A DNA stretch of 64,000 nucleotides from Dendrolimus kikuchii (GCA_019925095.2 CM034398.1:12477001-12541000), one strand, 5' to 3'. Positions 44,397 to 56,335 are shown, numbered from the stretch's first letter. The notes: generated by a model not told the origin, from the letters alone. Made by a program: numbers and translations.

Positions 44397-46840
44397 TCGA
44401 ATATTAATCTATGTCTTTAAAATAGCGCGCATTCTGTTGGCGCGAAAACACTACTATCAAAAATCGAACGACAGTTCAGGGCAGTTCGTCAGACGCATTA
44501 AATGCAGATACACGAAATTCGTGGTAGATTCAAAACTCGATTCTCGCGATAATCTCACGATGCTTCTCCTGATAATATCCTTCTTATTGACTATTGCAAA
44601 TAACGTGTAATACATAGTGTGTGATTAAAAGTTTATAACACGGAAATAGTGTCTCTTTCCCATCCACGCTGAAGAGGAACATACGCCGCTCAACGGTGAC
44701 ACAAACAAGATACCAACATAACCCTCAATATGAAACATATAGTTACACGTAATTCACGTAAATAACTTTGTTAAATTGCTTGAAAGTAATGTAATGTTGT
44801 GGAAATCCAAATATTGGATTGTGTATTCTAAATCCCAAGAGCGTACCTGCGCCGCATTCATGTTCAACCTATGCATATCCAATTCCCTCTGCTCATATCT
44901 AGTTATACAATAATAGCTTTTCACGATCCATGCACATAAAGTACTTGCTTGCAACTGCTACACACGTAGGTATTGTCATAGATCGAAATTAAACACAAAT
45001 ACAGGAATTTATTTTATTTTAAATTATATTTAATTTAAATATGTATACTTTAACAGTTTACCAGAGGAATTGCATTGTTTGGCATATTTATCATTTTTTA
45101 TATGCCAAAATATATAGTCCACTTTCAAATAGGTATAAAATTAGAAACTTCAACATTATTATATAGTTTCTAAGATTTTGTTGCTGAGAAAAAGAACTGT
45201 AATATACAAAGATAAAGACAGAAAAGCGGAACCAAGCAAAAAAATAAAAATAACACAAAAAATTAATACAGACAAATAAAATCAATGTTACGTATGTACA
45301 TTGTACACTCTGACAATATTGTACAATGTACAGACAGGAGGAAGAAAAGACATACAAAGACAAGTGGACAAACGAACGGAGACGACTATTTCATAAGGGT
45401 TCCGTTTATACCGTAATCACTACGGACCCTAGTAAGCGGTTTTTAATTTTCTGTATAAGTATTTGTATTAAATACTAACATCCCATTCATATTGGAAAAG
45501 TCGCGATTAAGCATTGGGCTTATAAAACGCTATTCAATAGAATCGATAAGAGACGCCAGTGCTACGAAATGATTTATTGACTCGGCTTCTAGCCCATCCA
45601 GTTCACTAATGGCGGCTGAATAAGCGTTCTTTATATTGCTTGTTTGATTTTTTGTTCAATCTCGCAGACTGTGATAAATAAAAGAAAATTATGCAATCAG
45701 GAAAACAGAAACAGGCGATTCGAGAGCGTCGTTTGACGCGAAATATGGTGAATTGTTATTGCACTGGCATTTGTAATCTCAAAGCACAAAGGATTTGGGT
45801 ATATACTTACTTTGTTGTTTTGTATTCAAATTTGGAACTAAAAGTAAAATTCTACTTATTTTTTTTTACATATGATTGCACGATTTGTATATCCAGCCAG
45901 TGGCAAGTGACCATGAATATTCAAGTTTTGGATTAATCTACGAGCAAAATACTCAGCGAAATTGTAAGCCTTTGACTGGCGATAAATTCTGGTGACAGCA
46001 CGAAAAGATAGATAACAATTTATTTGTACACCAATACAAAAATTAACTTACAGACTATAAGTATATCTAATTATGTAGGGTTTTATCGTTAGAACGTGAT
46101 CTCTTCCAGACAACCCCAGTAATGATAATGGCGATGGGGGCATACGTAACATATAGTACGAACGAAAAAGCATGTTTCATTTTAGTTAAGTGACTTTTTT
46201 TAAAGTCGAAAAAGACAAAATCACAAATGACCACAAAATGCCTGACCAACAGGTAACCCAAGAAGACGTAAAAAAATAAATAAATAAATTTTAACACAAC
46301 ACATAATTATTGCATAAGAAAAGTTTTACATCTTTTGTCCATTTTGAACATAAATTATAAGTTTATACACACTCGTAGGTACACACAACACATCACTCTT
46401 TAAAACCTTTAACTTCTTGTAATAATCATAATGCTTTTAGAAATAAAATAACCTTTTAAATGGAAACTTATTTCACAAACAAGTTAAAATTTGATGTTCT
46501 TCGTAAAATATACGCAAACCGTGCTTAAAAATCGCTTTATATTTTAACTATATAAATTGTTAATATACTCGTATCCTAACTATTCTATGAAACATCATTT
46601 CTCAGTGTAAGAGACAAACTTAATATTGAAGCAGAGCAACAGAACTTTTCCCATTTACATAAGTGACTTAACCTTCATTCATTTTATATTCAAACCTTGC
46701 AGATTTGCCTGAAAATGCTGGCCTCACTCTGAAATATTACGTCTAATGTAGACCGTCGGTATGCAAACTCGCATTTTATACCCAGGTATTAAACGGAAAA
46801 GTACCATTTCATAATATGTATACTTGAATAATACAAATTC
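44397..46840. other. Non-coding stretch
   Basis: No gene found. It contains a perfect 13-bp inverted repeat at 45295-45307/45320-45332. Small frames (44754-44954, 45091-45363, 45691-45936, 46067-46297) are AT-rich and featureless. Confidence 0.4.
45295..45332. repeat. Perfect 13-bp stem hairpin
   Basis: TGTACATTGTACA and its exact inverse TGTACAATGTACA, separated by 12 bases. Confidence 0.75.
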
Positions 46841-46886
46841 CTGCGGCCAGGCCGCCTGTCATAGAGGCGACAAAACAACCCTGCAG
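46841..46886 (+). repeat. SINE-like family C, 46-bp fragment
   Basis: 'ctgcggccaggccgcctgtc' followed by 'atagaggcgacaaaacaacc' is the 5' end of the family, then it stops. Confidence 0.5.
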
Positions 46887-47062
46887 AAAACCGTTCATAG
46901 GATATTATTACCATGCTTTGAAGTTATTATCATAGGCGTGTTTACAAATCAATATAATTTGATAAAAAACATGTCTCATCTGGTTATCAGATCTTCTCCG
47001 TCTCTTAGACTATTATTTACCTCGCAAAATACTAAGTAAAAACAATTTATTGTTTTGTAAGC

Positions 47063-47385
47063 TTTTTTTATTTTGATTTGTTTTTCTGGAATACAGCAGA
47101 CAGGCTGACGGCCCAACCGTAATGGAAAATGGTTACCGTCGCCTATAAACATTTGCAACACAAAAGATGCTACCAATGTACCTGCTGGCGGACTCGTAAA
47201 TAAGGCTAGAACCTGGCCACTAATGCCGGAACACAACTCAAGGATGTTATGGCGGCATGCTCTAGACGAGGGATGATAGCCATCCAGACTTGCAAATACC
47301 CTGCCATCTGGCTGTGGGTTGTTTTATCACCTCTTATGACAGGCCGCCTGGCCGCAGGAAACTTTGTTCTTTTTCTGTTCTGTTT
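47063..47385 (-). repeat. SINE-like family C, near full-length copy
   Basis: T-run, 'gcagacaggctgacggccca', 'ttatggcggcatgctctaga' and 'cctcttatgacaggccgcct'. It is somewhat diverged, with a weak 'cacggataa' end. Confidence 0.65.
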
Positions 47386-48250
47386 CTGTATGTGGTATAC
47401 CAACCAACCTAAGCAATTGAGTGAATTTATGAGAAGAACATTATTAGTTCGAGTAAAAAAGAATGGCTGTCACCGTACTTTGGAGTTCTCTACACCACTC
47501 TTGTTACCAAGTCAGCCGATGCAGTAAGTTTTAATATCTTTAATTATAGCTAGCTCAGCCGTCAGATATTTCGTTTCGGATACTTTAAACGTTCTAGTTA
47601 AGTAACTGGAAGAATCTTCCGAGATCATCATTGTCCACAACAACGTTTTTTTAAATTCGCGCCAGGTCATTCATATTATATTTGTTCAAACCATCATCGA
47701 TCAATGCTTATTGTTGTTAATTGTTCTGGATAAGGTACTTAAAACGAATAATTTTTTAAGAAGATTACGGACAATTCGCTTAGGTGAGTCATCTACATAC
47801 CTCCTATTATTACCAAACCAAAATCTTCCGCAGAAACATCCTCGATATAAAAAAATTGTCAAACCATTAAGTAGTCTACTTAGCAAATTGAAGGTGTACA
47901 TTTTATACATCTGTACGTAGGTGGTAATAAACTGTGGAAGCTCCAAAGTCGCGATAGGTGAATTTCACGCCAGGCCATGCCAGGGCGGAAGGTGCGTGCA
48001 ATATAAATCAGCTAACTGTGATTTAGGTGAAACCTCCCGGAAAGTTTTAATTCTGTTTGGCCCGAGCTCTCGGCCATTTAATTTATCTATTATTTATTGC
48101 GCGGCGGGAAACTTAGACACTTTGTTTGTTAGCCATTCAATTAGCTTATTTCGATGTTTTCATTTACGGAAATAACATTTCGGTATGAAATAATATACTC
48201 CATAAAATTGTAAGAAGTATAATTTCATTTTGTACACATAATATGCACAT
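47386..48250. other. Non-coding, nothing certain
   Basis: GC-richer unique-looking sequence at 47935-48120 with no sustained frame or known family. Confidence 0.4.
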
Positions 48251-48266
48251 AAATAGGGTAGATGAC

Positions 48267-49311
48267 TCTTCATAGATCTTGAGAAAGCATTCGACCGCAT
48301 CCCTCGGGAAGTTCTGTGGTAGATCCTCAGAGCGAAAGATGTGCAAGAGAAGTACGTAACACTGATAGAAAGTATGTATGACAATGTTAATACACAAGTC
48401 CGGTATGCAGTAGGAACCACGAACAAGTTATCTGTTAAGGTGGGTTTGCACCAGGGATCCGCCTTAAGCCCTTACCTGTTTCTGCTGCTCATGGATGCGC
48501 TCATCGCAGAGGTACGGGTTGAGGCCCCCTGATGCATGCTCTTGGCAAATTTTATTGTCCTGGTGGATGAAGACTGTGTGGCACTTCAAAACAAACTAGA
48601 CAGGTGGTGGCAAGCGTTAGAGGGCGTTGGATTGAAAATCAGCAGAACCAAAACCGAATACCTGTTTTGCAATTTCGGCGGGACCTTTGGTACTGTGACT
48701 CTTAAACTACAATCATCCACACTACCATGTAATCCCGAATTCAGATACCTTAGTTCCCTACTGCAGAGTAATTGCGATATAGAGAAGGATGTAAGCAGAA
48801 GAATAAATGTAGCATGGCTAAAGTGGAGGCAGGTAGCCGTTGTAACGTGCGACAAAATAATGCCACTGAAACTAAAAAGTCAAATATATATAAATGCCAT
48901 ACGACCAGTCATGCTATACGGGTCCGAATGTTGGGCCACTAAAGAGATAAACCACAAACGTCTCCACTCAGCTGAGATGAGAATGTTGAGATGAGAGATA
49001 AGGTGAGAAATGAGTACATAAGGTGATATTTGAAAGTTACACCCGTGACTGAAAAATTAAGAGGAAGGAGATTAAGGTGGTATGGGCATATAATGAGGAG
49101 GGACGAAAGTCACGTGACAAAAAGAATGTTAAACTACAAGATGGATGGGTACAAATGTAAAGGAAGAATAAAAAAGGGATGGATAGATTGTGTGAAGGAT
49201 GATATGATGATTTGTGGTGTGACAGAAAATTTATGTCAGAATAGAGGTGTGGAAGGAAAAGACATATTGTGCCGACCCCAAATAATTGGGATATGGAGAA
49301 TGAAAAGAGAG
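48267..49311 (+). mobile_element. 5'-truncated RTE-type retrotransposon with 16-bp TSD
   Basis: 1045 bp bounded by a perfect 16-bp target-site duplication AAATAGGGTAGATGAC (48251-48266 and 49312-49327). It starts inside the reverse-transcriptase domain and ends after the RTE C-terminal box near 'gccgaccccaaataattggg'. It belongs to a different RTE subfamily from the copies at 1.4, 4.4 and 15.7 kb. Confidence 0.92.
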
Positions 49312-49317
49312 AAATAG
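48276..49317 (+). pseudogene. Broken RTE reverse transcriptase
   Basis: Pieces in order: DLEKAFDRIPREVLW then a stop, ILRAKDVQEKYVTLIESMYD, the GLHQGSALSPYLF motif, a stop after VRVEAP, then CMLLANFIVLVDED, where the catalytic aspartate pair of the family (F-A-D-D) is replaced. After that come LYGSECWATKE, a stop after MRMLR, and the LRGRRLRWYGHIMRRD box in the last third. With at least three stops and the lost catalytic acids it cannot function. Confidence 0.88.
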
Positions 49318-49332
49318 GGTAGATGACAACTT

Positions 49333-49472
49333 ATGGCTGGTTCCTATATCTCACCAAACGTTCATTTGCCTTACTATCGGTTGGATGTTGACATTATTTT
49401 TATGGAGTTTATGTCAAACTTCAACCGATAGTAAGGCAAATGACCAGTGGGTAAGATATAAGAATGGACCAT
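49333..49472. mobile_element. MITE family P, best copy
   Basis: The two halves are inverted over almost the full length: 'atggctggttcctatatctc...catttgccttactatcggtt' against 'aaccgatagtaaggcaaatg...aagatataagaatggaccat'. About 140 bp, AT-rich centre. Other copies are at 21011 and 56336. Confidence 0.7.
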
Positions 49473-49857
49473 GAGACACTTTTTATCATGTTACAGAATT
49501 ACGACGTCATAATTCTGTACTCTTATAGGCTCAATTTTTTTATTTAAATCAATAAAAAATTAACTCTCTATGAGGTATTAACATTTCGACCTATTTGTTT
49601 TAATAAGATAATAACTACCTATGTTTTAATTATGAAAACATAAAAAATAAGAGAATCTGTTGCATCATCTTATTGCATGGGATTTGGGAGCAAGCTTTTT
49701 AGTGTTTACTTTTTTATTGAGATTTTTCCTGCTTATTCGTCTTCTCTCATGATGAAGATTAGACATTATTTAAAATATTTTATTAATTAGAAATTGAAAA
49801 ACGTATGACACTATTAAGTACTACTTCTTAGACAGTTTATTTCTGTCTGTCAACATA
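49473..49857. other. AT-rich non-coding DNA
   Basis: Nothing recognised. Confidence 0.4.
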
Positions 49858-49976
49858 GATAAATCAACCAAATTGATTCAAATAAACATAAACATGAATT
49901 AGTTAATGTTGAGTATAGTCGTGTCTTTCAGAACCTTGACTTTCAATAATCAAATTGATTCAATTTGGTTGATCCG
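49858..49976. repeat. Fold-back element, ~120 bp
   Basis: 'atcaaccaaattgattcaa' at the left pairs with 'ttgattcaatttggttgat' at the right, with one mismatch in 19. The loop is ~70 bases. Confidence 0.6.
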
Positions 49977-50655
49977 TCTAATACCAGCAGAAGCAAAAGC
50001 AACGATCAAATTCAGTGTGTAAATTTTAAACGATCATGAGGAACTATTTTACACTATGAGTCGCTATGTAAAATTTCGCTTATAAAATCAATTTAAATGT
50101 AAAAAACAAACCACTAGTGCCATCCAAGCGCATGAAAATATATACGAATATAACTCAAAGGCTCCGTCCGATCTTTACGTCTAAACGTTAGATAGCTGCA
50201 GCGTGTGGAGCCTACTTATCCCATGGCCCTAGAGATAGCATCTCCGCTACCCAGTTTACCTCCATCAACCTTTGGTCAACCCCTATCTCAGGAAGTATCC
50301 CGCTTATCGGCTGCCAATTTGACTACATCCTTGCGTTACAAAAATCGAGGGCTTTTTATCTTGATTTACATTGTAGGGAATTTTTTTGTATCTGTGTTGT
50401 ATTTGTTAGTAGTGTTTGAATTTAACATAATTGATTTTATAGATAAATCAAAAATCTTTTGAAATAACTATCCATACTTTTGTACATCGTAATGTTTTTT
50501 CTCTATAATGAGTCCAAACATAGATAAAACTATATTGTTCAAACTTTACTGGACATATTCTTTTCAGTGCTGTGATTCTTGATTTTTTAATTTTCCTTAT
50601 TTATGTCAATATGGTTTCTTGAAATAAATAACAGGTATTGCCCCAGAAAGCATTT

Positions 50656-50658
<3 letters not shown>
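49977..50658. other. Non-coding, nothing recognised
   Basis: No exon with splice context. An 85-codon frame at 50205-50462 has a hydrophobic end but no family features. Confidence 0.4.

Positions 50659-50732
<74 letters not shown>
50659..50732. repeat. (TA)n microsatellite
   Basis: About 36 uninterrupted TA units. It is the purest and longest simple repeat in the window and likely polymorphic. Confidence 0.97.
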
Positions 50733-50736
<4 letters not shown>

Positions 50737-50778
50737 CTTTGTTTAGTTTGGCCATTATAAACCATTCCCAGAAAAATT

Positions 50779-50902
50779 TCATTGACAGATAACGTATGTT
50801 GAGACACTAATGTAGCTATTCGTAAATGGCGTTATTTTTAACGCTATAAATAAGACTTATTTGACGCAGTCAATAATTTTAATATCATCCCGAATGAAGC
50901 CC
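50779..50902. mobile_element. MITE family M, partial copy
   Basis: 'cattgacagataacgtatgt', 'cactaatgtagctattcgta' and the end 'atcatcccgaatgaag' match one half of the family; the left terminus is missing. Confidence 0.5.
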
Positions 50903-51109
50903 AAGGATTAAGTGTTTGAATTTAACAGATACGTTTTATAAGAAAATCAATAATCATTTAATGCAGGTATCCATATTTTTTTATATCCGTACTAAAATGC
51001 AAATACAAGTTTGTTTGTTCCTTTTTAAAAATATTCTTTCTTTATTGCGAAGCTGGCAAACACGCATCTACGTGCCCAGCTCATGGAAAGTGGTTACTGT
51101 CGCCTATAT

Positions 51110-51338
51110 TTTTTTTTATTGCAGGAGTTCAGCAGACAGGCAGATGGCTCACTTGATGGAAAGCGGTTACCATCGCCTATGGACATTTGCAACACCAAAG
51201 CTGCTACAAATGCGCTGCTGCTCTCTTAAGGGAGACTGGAACCTGGTCACTGATGTCGGAACACAACTCAAGGTTGTTATGGCGACATACTTTAGACCAG
51301 GGGTGGTAGCCATCCAGTCGGGCAATTGCCCTACCACC
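51110..51338 (-). repeat. SINE-like family C nested insertion
   Basis: It is flanked by a perfect 12-bp target-site duplication TGTCGCCTATAT (51098-51109 and 51339-51350). The T-run is at the left; the far end of the family is missing (5' truncation). This proves family C moves by retrotransposition. Confidence 0.85.
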
Positions 51339-51488
51339 TGTCGCCTATATAGGCGTTTGTATCACCAATATAGCGAAGCCAACACATTGTAAGCCTTTAG
51401 GATGGGATGTAGAGGATAGGATAGGGGGATGAGATTGAGGCATCAGACAGGAGAAACGGTTCAAAAGGGACGGGATAGGGAAGGTTAG

Positions 51489-52228
51489 AACACTCCAGGA
51501 GTGTCCTGCATGGACCGAGCAGCGTCGAAACCTCGTCGCCTTCACCGGCTTAGGCACCTCGCTGCAGACCGTGGTTTGCACCATGGTCGGGAGCCAACCA
51601 GGATGGGACGCAGTTTTCTAGCTCTTTCTGCGAGCACGTCATGTTTACGAAAGAGGAGGCGGAACGGAATCGTGAGCGGACTTAATTGCTCCGCTCTCGC
51701 CAAGGGAGGGCGTGCCGGCGCCGGAGAGCGGGTATCGACCTTCGGCCGCAGTAAGCAAGCGGCGCGGGTGGAGGGGTCCCATGGAGGAGTAGGGGTTCTC
51801 ACTCACCTGCACATGCCGTCGAGATGAGAGCGCGAGTGTTCCGCGCGCGCTCACCTCTCCTCCCATGGGGCGCGTTACAAATCGCCCCACGCCCGGACTA
51901 GACCTAGAAGATGCCGGGGGATAAAAGTAGTTCTCGGCAGTGGATGAGGCCTGTGCGTGAGGCCTCTGTCTGCCAGAGCACACGGCGTGGGAACCATTTT
52001 CCGCTTTCCCGTAGCCCTAGCATAAGGCGCAGGGCAGAACACCCAGGGGCTTTAGTTGGGTATCCCTAACCGAAGAGCAGCAATAGCATAGCACGAATTT
52101 TGCCTGGGAATGCTAGTGCCACCCCGACCTGGCGAATCCCACACTCGAGTCGCGAATTATCCCCCCCAAGGTTCTGCCCTTGTCTCGGCTTAGGTCCTCA
52201 ATCAGTTTTCCCCTGGTCAAAAAAAGGT
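51489..52228 (+). mobile_element. R1-type non-LTR 3' end nested in family D
   Basis: A 740-bp insertion with an A-run at 52219-52225 and a probable 8-bp target-site duplication AAGGTTAG (51481-51488 and 52229-52236). It contains the last ~110 codons of the R1-like ORF2 and the whole 3' UTR that also occurs alone at 22487-22832 and 41345-41699. Confidence 0.75.
51501..51710 (+). pseudogene. C-terminal end of R1-like ORF2
   Basis: One frame reads ECPAWTEQRRNLVAFTGLGT and on to SQPGWDAVF before a TAG. The next frame resumes SFCEHVMFTKEEAERNRE. This matches the end of R1-clade ORF2: the last Cys of the zinc finger, CPAWxxQRRxLV, then FCExVMxxKExAExxRE. It has one stop or frameshift; it is a dead fragment. 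Confidence 0.7.
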
Positions 52229-52372
52229 AAGGTTAGGTAGGGGGAGGGGGAAGTAGGCCACCGGAACTCTCACTTAATGCACGATACACGATTAGCTCAA
52301 GGCTAACTGTTTCACCCCGATATTCTGTGAGAGCGTGGTAGCCAATCGAGCCGGCCCTTCGAGCTGTAATCA

Positions 52373-54654
52373 ATATAGTTCGAATTATCAACAACAAGAT
52401 AGGCTTCAACCTAAACAAGGATTCTTCGCCTACAAATATTCTGAACTCTGTGAAAAAAATAATTCTGCAGCAAAATAGAGTAATACAGATTTAAACTATA
52501 GCGTCGCTTATGGATGGTTTTAGGGCATTTTTCTTTTAAAATGTCTTCGTAACTCGTTTCATGTATGCGCATGTTAAATAAACGATGCCACCATCCAAGT
52601 CAAGCGGAAATCTTAAAGAACTCGACCGAGACGTAACAAAATTTATGCTGTTAATATACGTGTTCGCTTGAGCTTGGGGTTGCTCTAAAAAGTTTGAGAA
52701 TTTCATAACCAGGTGATTTATACACGAGCGTAAACCCTTATTACACTACACCAGTGACGGCTTTACTAGTAGGCTGGAGCCTAATGCGGCAGATTTTAGA
52801 GGCGGCTTTTGCGGTCAACATTTATTTTATGTCTGAGGCAATAAGCGACTCGAAAGAGATAGCAAAACTATTCATCAACTCATCAGGTATAGATCAGAGG
52901 GCTGGTGCCTTCGATGCCTACCTCAGACAACTGGTTAGTATGGCATTCTAGCAAGGTAACGTGGCCAGCCTTCTGGGCACTTTACCCATAGAAGATACTG
53001 AGCATATATGCTCAGTACTATGCTACTTATAGTTTTAACGAATTATAGGTAAGACACTATATATCTGTTTTCTTTTGTTGTATTATTATAATTTTGCATT
53101 TTATGTCTTACAAAAAATAAAAGATACTTAATTATGTACCTAAATGTTATTAGATTCAAACAAACAATTCAATGTGTAATATGTTTCATTATTTAGATAA
53201 GCTTTTCTACAATTTACGTACTCGCAATATTCATAATAATTACGGGGAAACACTGGTGTAATTATGATGATAGTGCACAAATTATAAAGTTACAATTTTA
53301 TTGATAAAAAATTGTAATTAATATGATTCCGAATTAGGGTAGAGGTCAGTAGGGACGGCAAAATATTAAGCAAGAAAAATAGGGGGGGCCTACTGCCGGC
53401 AAATATGTAAATTGATAAATTCGCCACTGGACTACTCCGAGTTAAAGATCCGATACAGAAAGGGGGAAGGTATAGATTCGGACTCGGTTCGTTTTATTAA
53501 GATTTAGAAAAGGGGTCGCAAAATCAACATAGTATAACAACCGTTTCCGGTGCTTACATAGGGCTAAAAAATTGAATACGTATAGTATTTAATTCATAAA
53601 TAACAGTTCAACTTATTAATAAATTAAATATGAAATACATATGAAACGTATTTCTGTACCAAATACACTAATGAAGGGTTTGAAGAATTGCACAAAAGTC
53701 CCTTACTGAACTTTTGTGGTAAATTACAAAGAATCCATACTAGTGACACCTTGTGAAATTTTGGAGAAATACGCATCAAATTAGTATACTATAGCATAGA
53801 AGCAAGATGAGTATTTTTTTTCCATGATTAAAGTACAAGGCTTGTTATTACTACGGAGGGTAGAGTTGAGTGAGGCCATCTTTATTAACATGGGTAACAA
53901 ACCGAAAGTGCCCATCGGAAAATAGTAAATACCTAACAATAAGAATTCATGAACTGAATTCATCAATCCGTCTTAGCCAAGTGTGGCTGGCTTATAGTGG
54001 TATACCATACATTTTTAAAATAGCGAAAGCCCAGGTCACTAAAGTTTTATAAGTGTTGTATTGGTACAAAAATAAAACTATTTCAGAAGGTAAATATTTT
54101 CAATTTTAATTTCATAGATACATAATTATTTATTTGCATTATAAAAATTGTCTAGTGAGACTATCTAACAAGTAAAATTAAGCAAATACATATATTAGTG
54201 TAGAGTATGAAATGACCATCAATTATACTAGGCGCCAAACATTATGGCTATTCTATACTAGCTATAGATGGCTGCGCACTAACTCAACTTTTATGTAAAA
54301 GCGTCAATTGTGCAGCAAACCGATGCTAAATAGGAGTGGACATACAGTTTGGCGCCAGTTTACAGTGCCTATCGATATAATAAAATTGTGGCCATTACAT
54401 TCAATACAAACCCCGGTGGAATCAAAATAAAAACATTTATTATAATAATTTGTTAGGATTTCATTAATATAATTTATATTCACCATAAAATATTTCATAA
54501 TCATCCTAAATGAAATGAGATGTTCACACTTATTAAATTTACAACTTTGATGGTACCTATAAAGTAGTAACGACGTTTTTAAATATGAAGACATCATCAG
54601 AAATTGTTCCTTAACTTGACATTTCAAAGCACTACGCGCTTGATCTTTTTTTGT
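52373..54654. other. Non-coding stretch
   Basis: No gene. It contains a perfect 22-bp palindrome at 52996-53017. A 65-codon frame at 52754-52951 shows no known family. Confidence 0.4.
52996..53017. repeat. Perfect 22-bp palindrome
   Basis: TACTGAGCATA followed directly by its exact inverse TATGCTCAGTA, with no loop. Confidence 0.8.
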
Positions 54655-54872
54655 AATCTGCAGACTAACACTCATAATACATATCCCCAGGCTAGGCAAG
54701 TTACGCTGCGTTGTGGGTGATATACAACGAACAACTGTGAGGCCAATTCCAGACCACAGTAAATAACGAAAATGTATGAAATTTACTATGCCAGGAATCG
54801 AACCCGGAGCCTTTGCGTTGCAGTGAGGTAAGTTGGCAAAAGCTTAAACCAGTCAACCACAGAGACCATCTA
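54655..54872 (-). repeat. tRNA-derived SINE family S, older copy
   Basis: B box GGTTCGATTCC intact, A box decayed ('tggttgactggtttaagct'), body shortened relative to 37826-38056. It is clearly the same family but more diverged. Confidence 0.68.
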
Positions 54873-56335
54873 AATTGTAAGTTAGGATAAAATGCTAGGC
54901 ACGCTTAAGATCAGCTGTATCTGATTCTGTAGTTCTCTCTGTCAGTCTGATATCTATATATTACAGCGTATATCTATACTATACAGTAGATTGTAGATTA
55001 GGATTTCTTATTATGTTCATCGAGAGCGCTAAACAAGGATAATGCTACAAAACTGAAAACCGCTGGTCTTAATCATAATTTTAATTTTTACAAGAGACCA
55101 TATCAAACGCCAAGCACTGTACGTAGCATTTTAGTACAAATAACGATATATATCGGTCTACGTACACTTATAATATATCGTTTACTCTACCTCCAACATT
55201 ACTCAGTACAGAGTGGAATAAGAGATAACATATCCGTTTCCACATATTTTACGATTATGTATGTGTAAGACAGGGGAACAGCTTATTCTGCCTGTTGCTT
55301 AGTTTAGTGATAGTTTAAAAAATGTTGGTGACTTCTGCGGTATGGTCATTGTTTTTTCCGACTGTATAAGAAACAGAATACGTTTCGTTTGCCAATTAAG
55401 GTATTACGATCTGGATTATATTCAAGCATATGTCAAACAAATTTTATGAGAACTATACTACGCATATATTTTTTTATATGCGTAGTATTTTTTGTATGCG
55501 TTTCGCGTTTGATCGACATTCCATTATGTCAAATAGATGAAATGTTATTCCGATGATGTCTTATTTCGTGCGAATATTCAAGTCGTTAAAATATTTAATG
55601 AGAATGCAAATAAAAAACAATAACATTATTAAATTTATCTAATCATCTAACAAACGAGACATTTTGACATTAATTAATTTTCATTTGATAATAAAATTTC
55701 ATTCATTTGTCTAATCTTAGTCAGATTCATTACGATAATTAAATAATAAAAAATCATTTCACGGTATACTCAGTCAAAACTAGGTGGCATTTGAGGAGTA
55801 TAAAATCAAAAGTTCAACTATGTATATGTATATTTCAACAAACACTGTAACTACTTAGCATCTTACAAGAGTCATAGATTCCTTGGTTTTATGCGTGTAT
55901 GACGATGACGTCATTATTGTAACATTTCAATTAGCTTATTTTTTTTTTGTCACAAAAATACCATGTGCTGAGGGAGAGGAAAATTATACTAATATATCGA
56001 TACTACTGACGTGAAGAACTTGCCAATGCATCAAAAACAAACCTTTATATACCAAAAGCTCTTTTAAATAATATTCGTTTCTATTAATAAGCTAACTTTG
56101 ATTCTATAACCCTCATATACGGTAATTGTATGAAATGGTCTGCTCTTTATTGTTAACTAAAGGCATTTTTTGCTATCTCTACTACAAATTTTTCATATTG
56201 ACAACCTTACTTGGAAAATTACTAATAGACAATTTACTAAATATATTTCATTTGTAGGAGCAAATCATGGAAGATGAATACTAGAATATCGTTCAATTAA
56301 ATACGTAACTAAAACGCCCTTAAATCCGGCGTGAC
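54873..56335. other. AT-rich non-coding DNA
   Basis: No gene. It contains a perfect 14-bp stem hairpin with a six-T loop at 55455-55488. Confidence 0.4.
55455..55488. repeat. Perfect 14-bp stem, T6-loop hairpin
   Basis: ATACTACGCATATA, six T, TATATGCGTAGTAT. It could be a recently formed inverted repeat or a structured RNA element; no flanking evidence. Confidence 0.75.

Larger units (their letters stand above)
51029..52372 (+). repeat. Composite family D copy interrupted by two insertions
   Basis: It begins 'agctggcaaacacgcatcta...gtggttactgtcgcctata' and resumes after the first insertion as 'aggcgtttgtatcaccaata...taggatgggatgtagagg'. It resumes again after the second as 'gtagggggagggggaag...gagagcgtggtagccaatcg'. 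Removing both insertions restores the order seen in 24596-25108. Confidence 0.6.

Noticed and set aside
44436..44450. Possible E2F-like site ('ttggcgcgaaaac') and promoter-like sequence near 44.4-44.7 kb
   Set aside because: A single short motif without a nearby gene; expected by chance.
51542..51983. Overlapping - strand frames (86 and 112 codons)
   Set aside because: They lie antisense to the R1-like C-terminus and 3' UTR, which explains the lack of stops (GC-rich DNA).
52754..52951. 65-codon + strand frame (starts MTALLVGWSLMRQ)
   Set aside because: No acceptor/donor pattern joining it to another exon, no recognised family, short.
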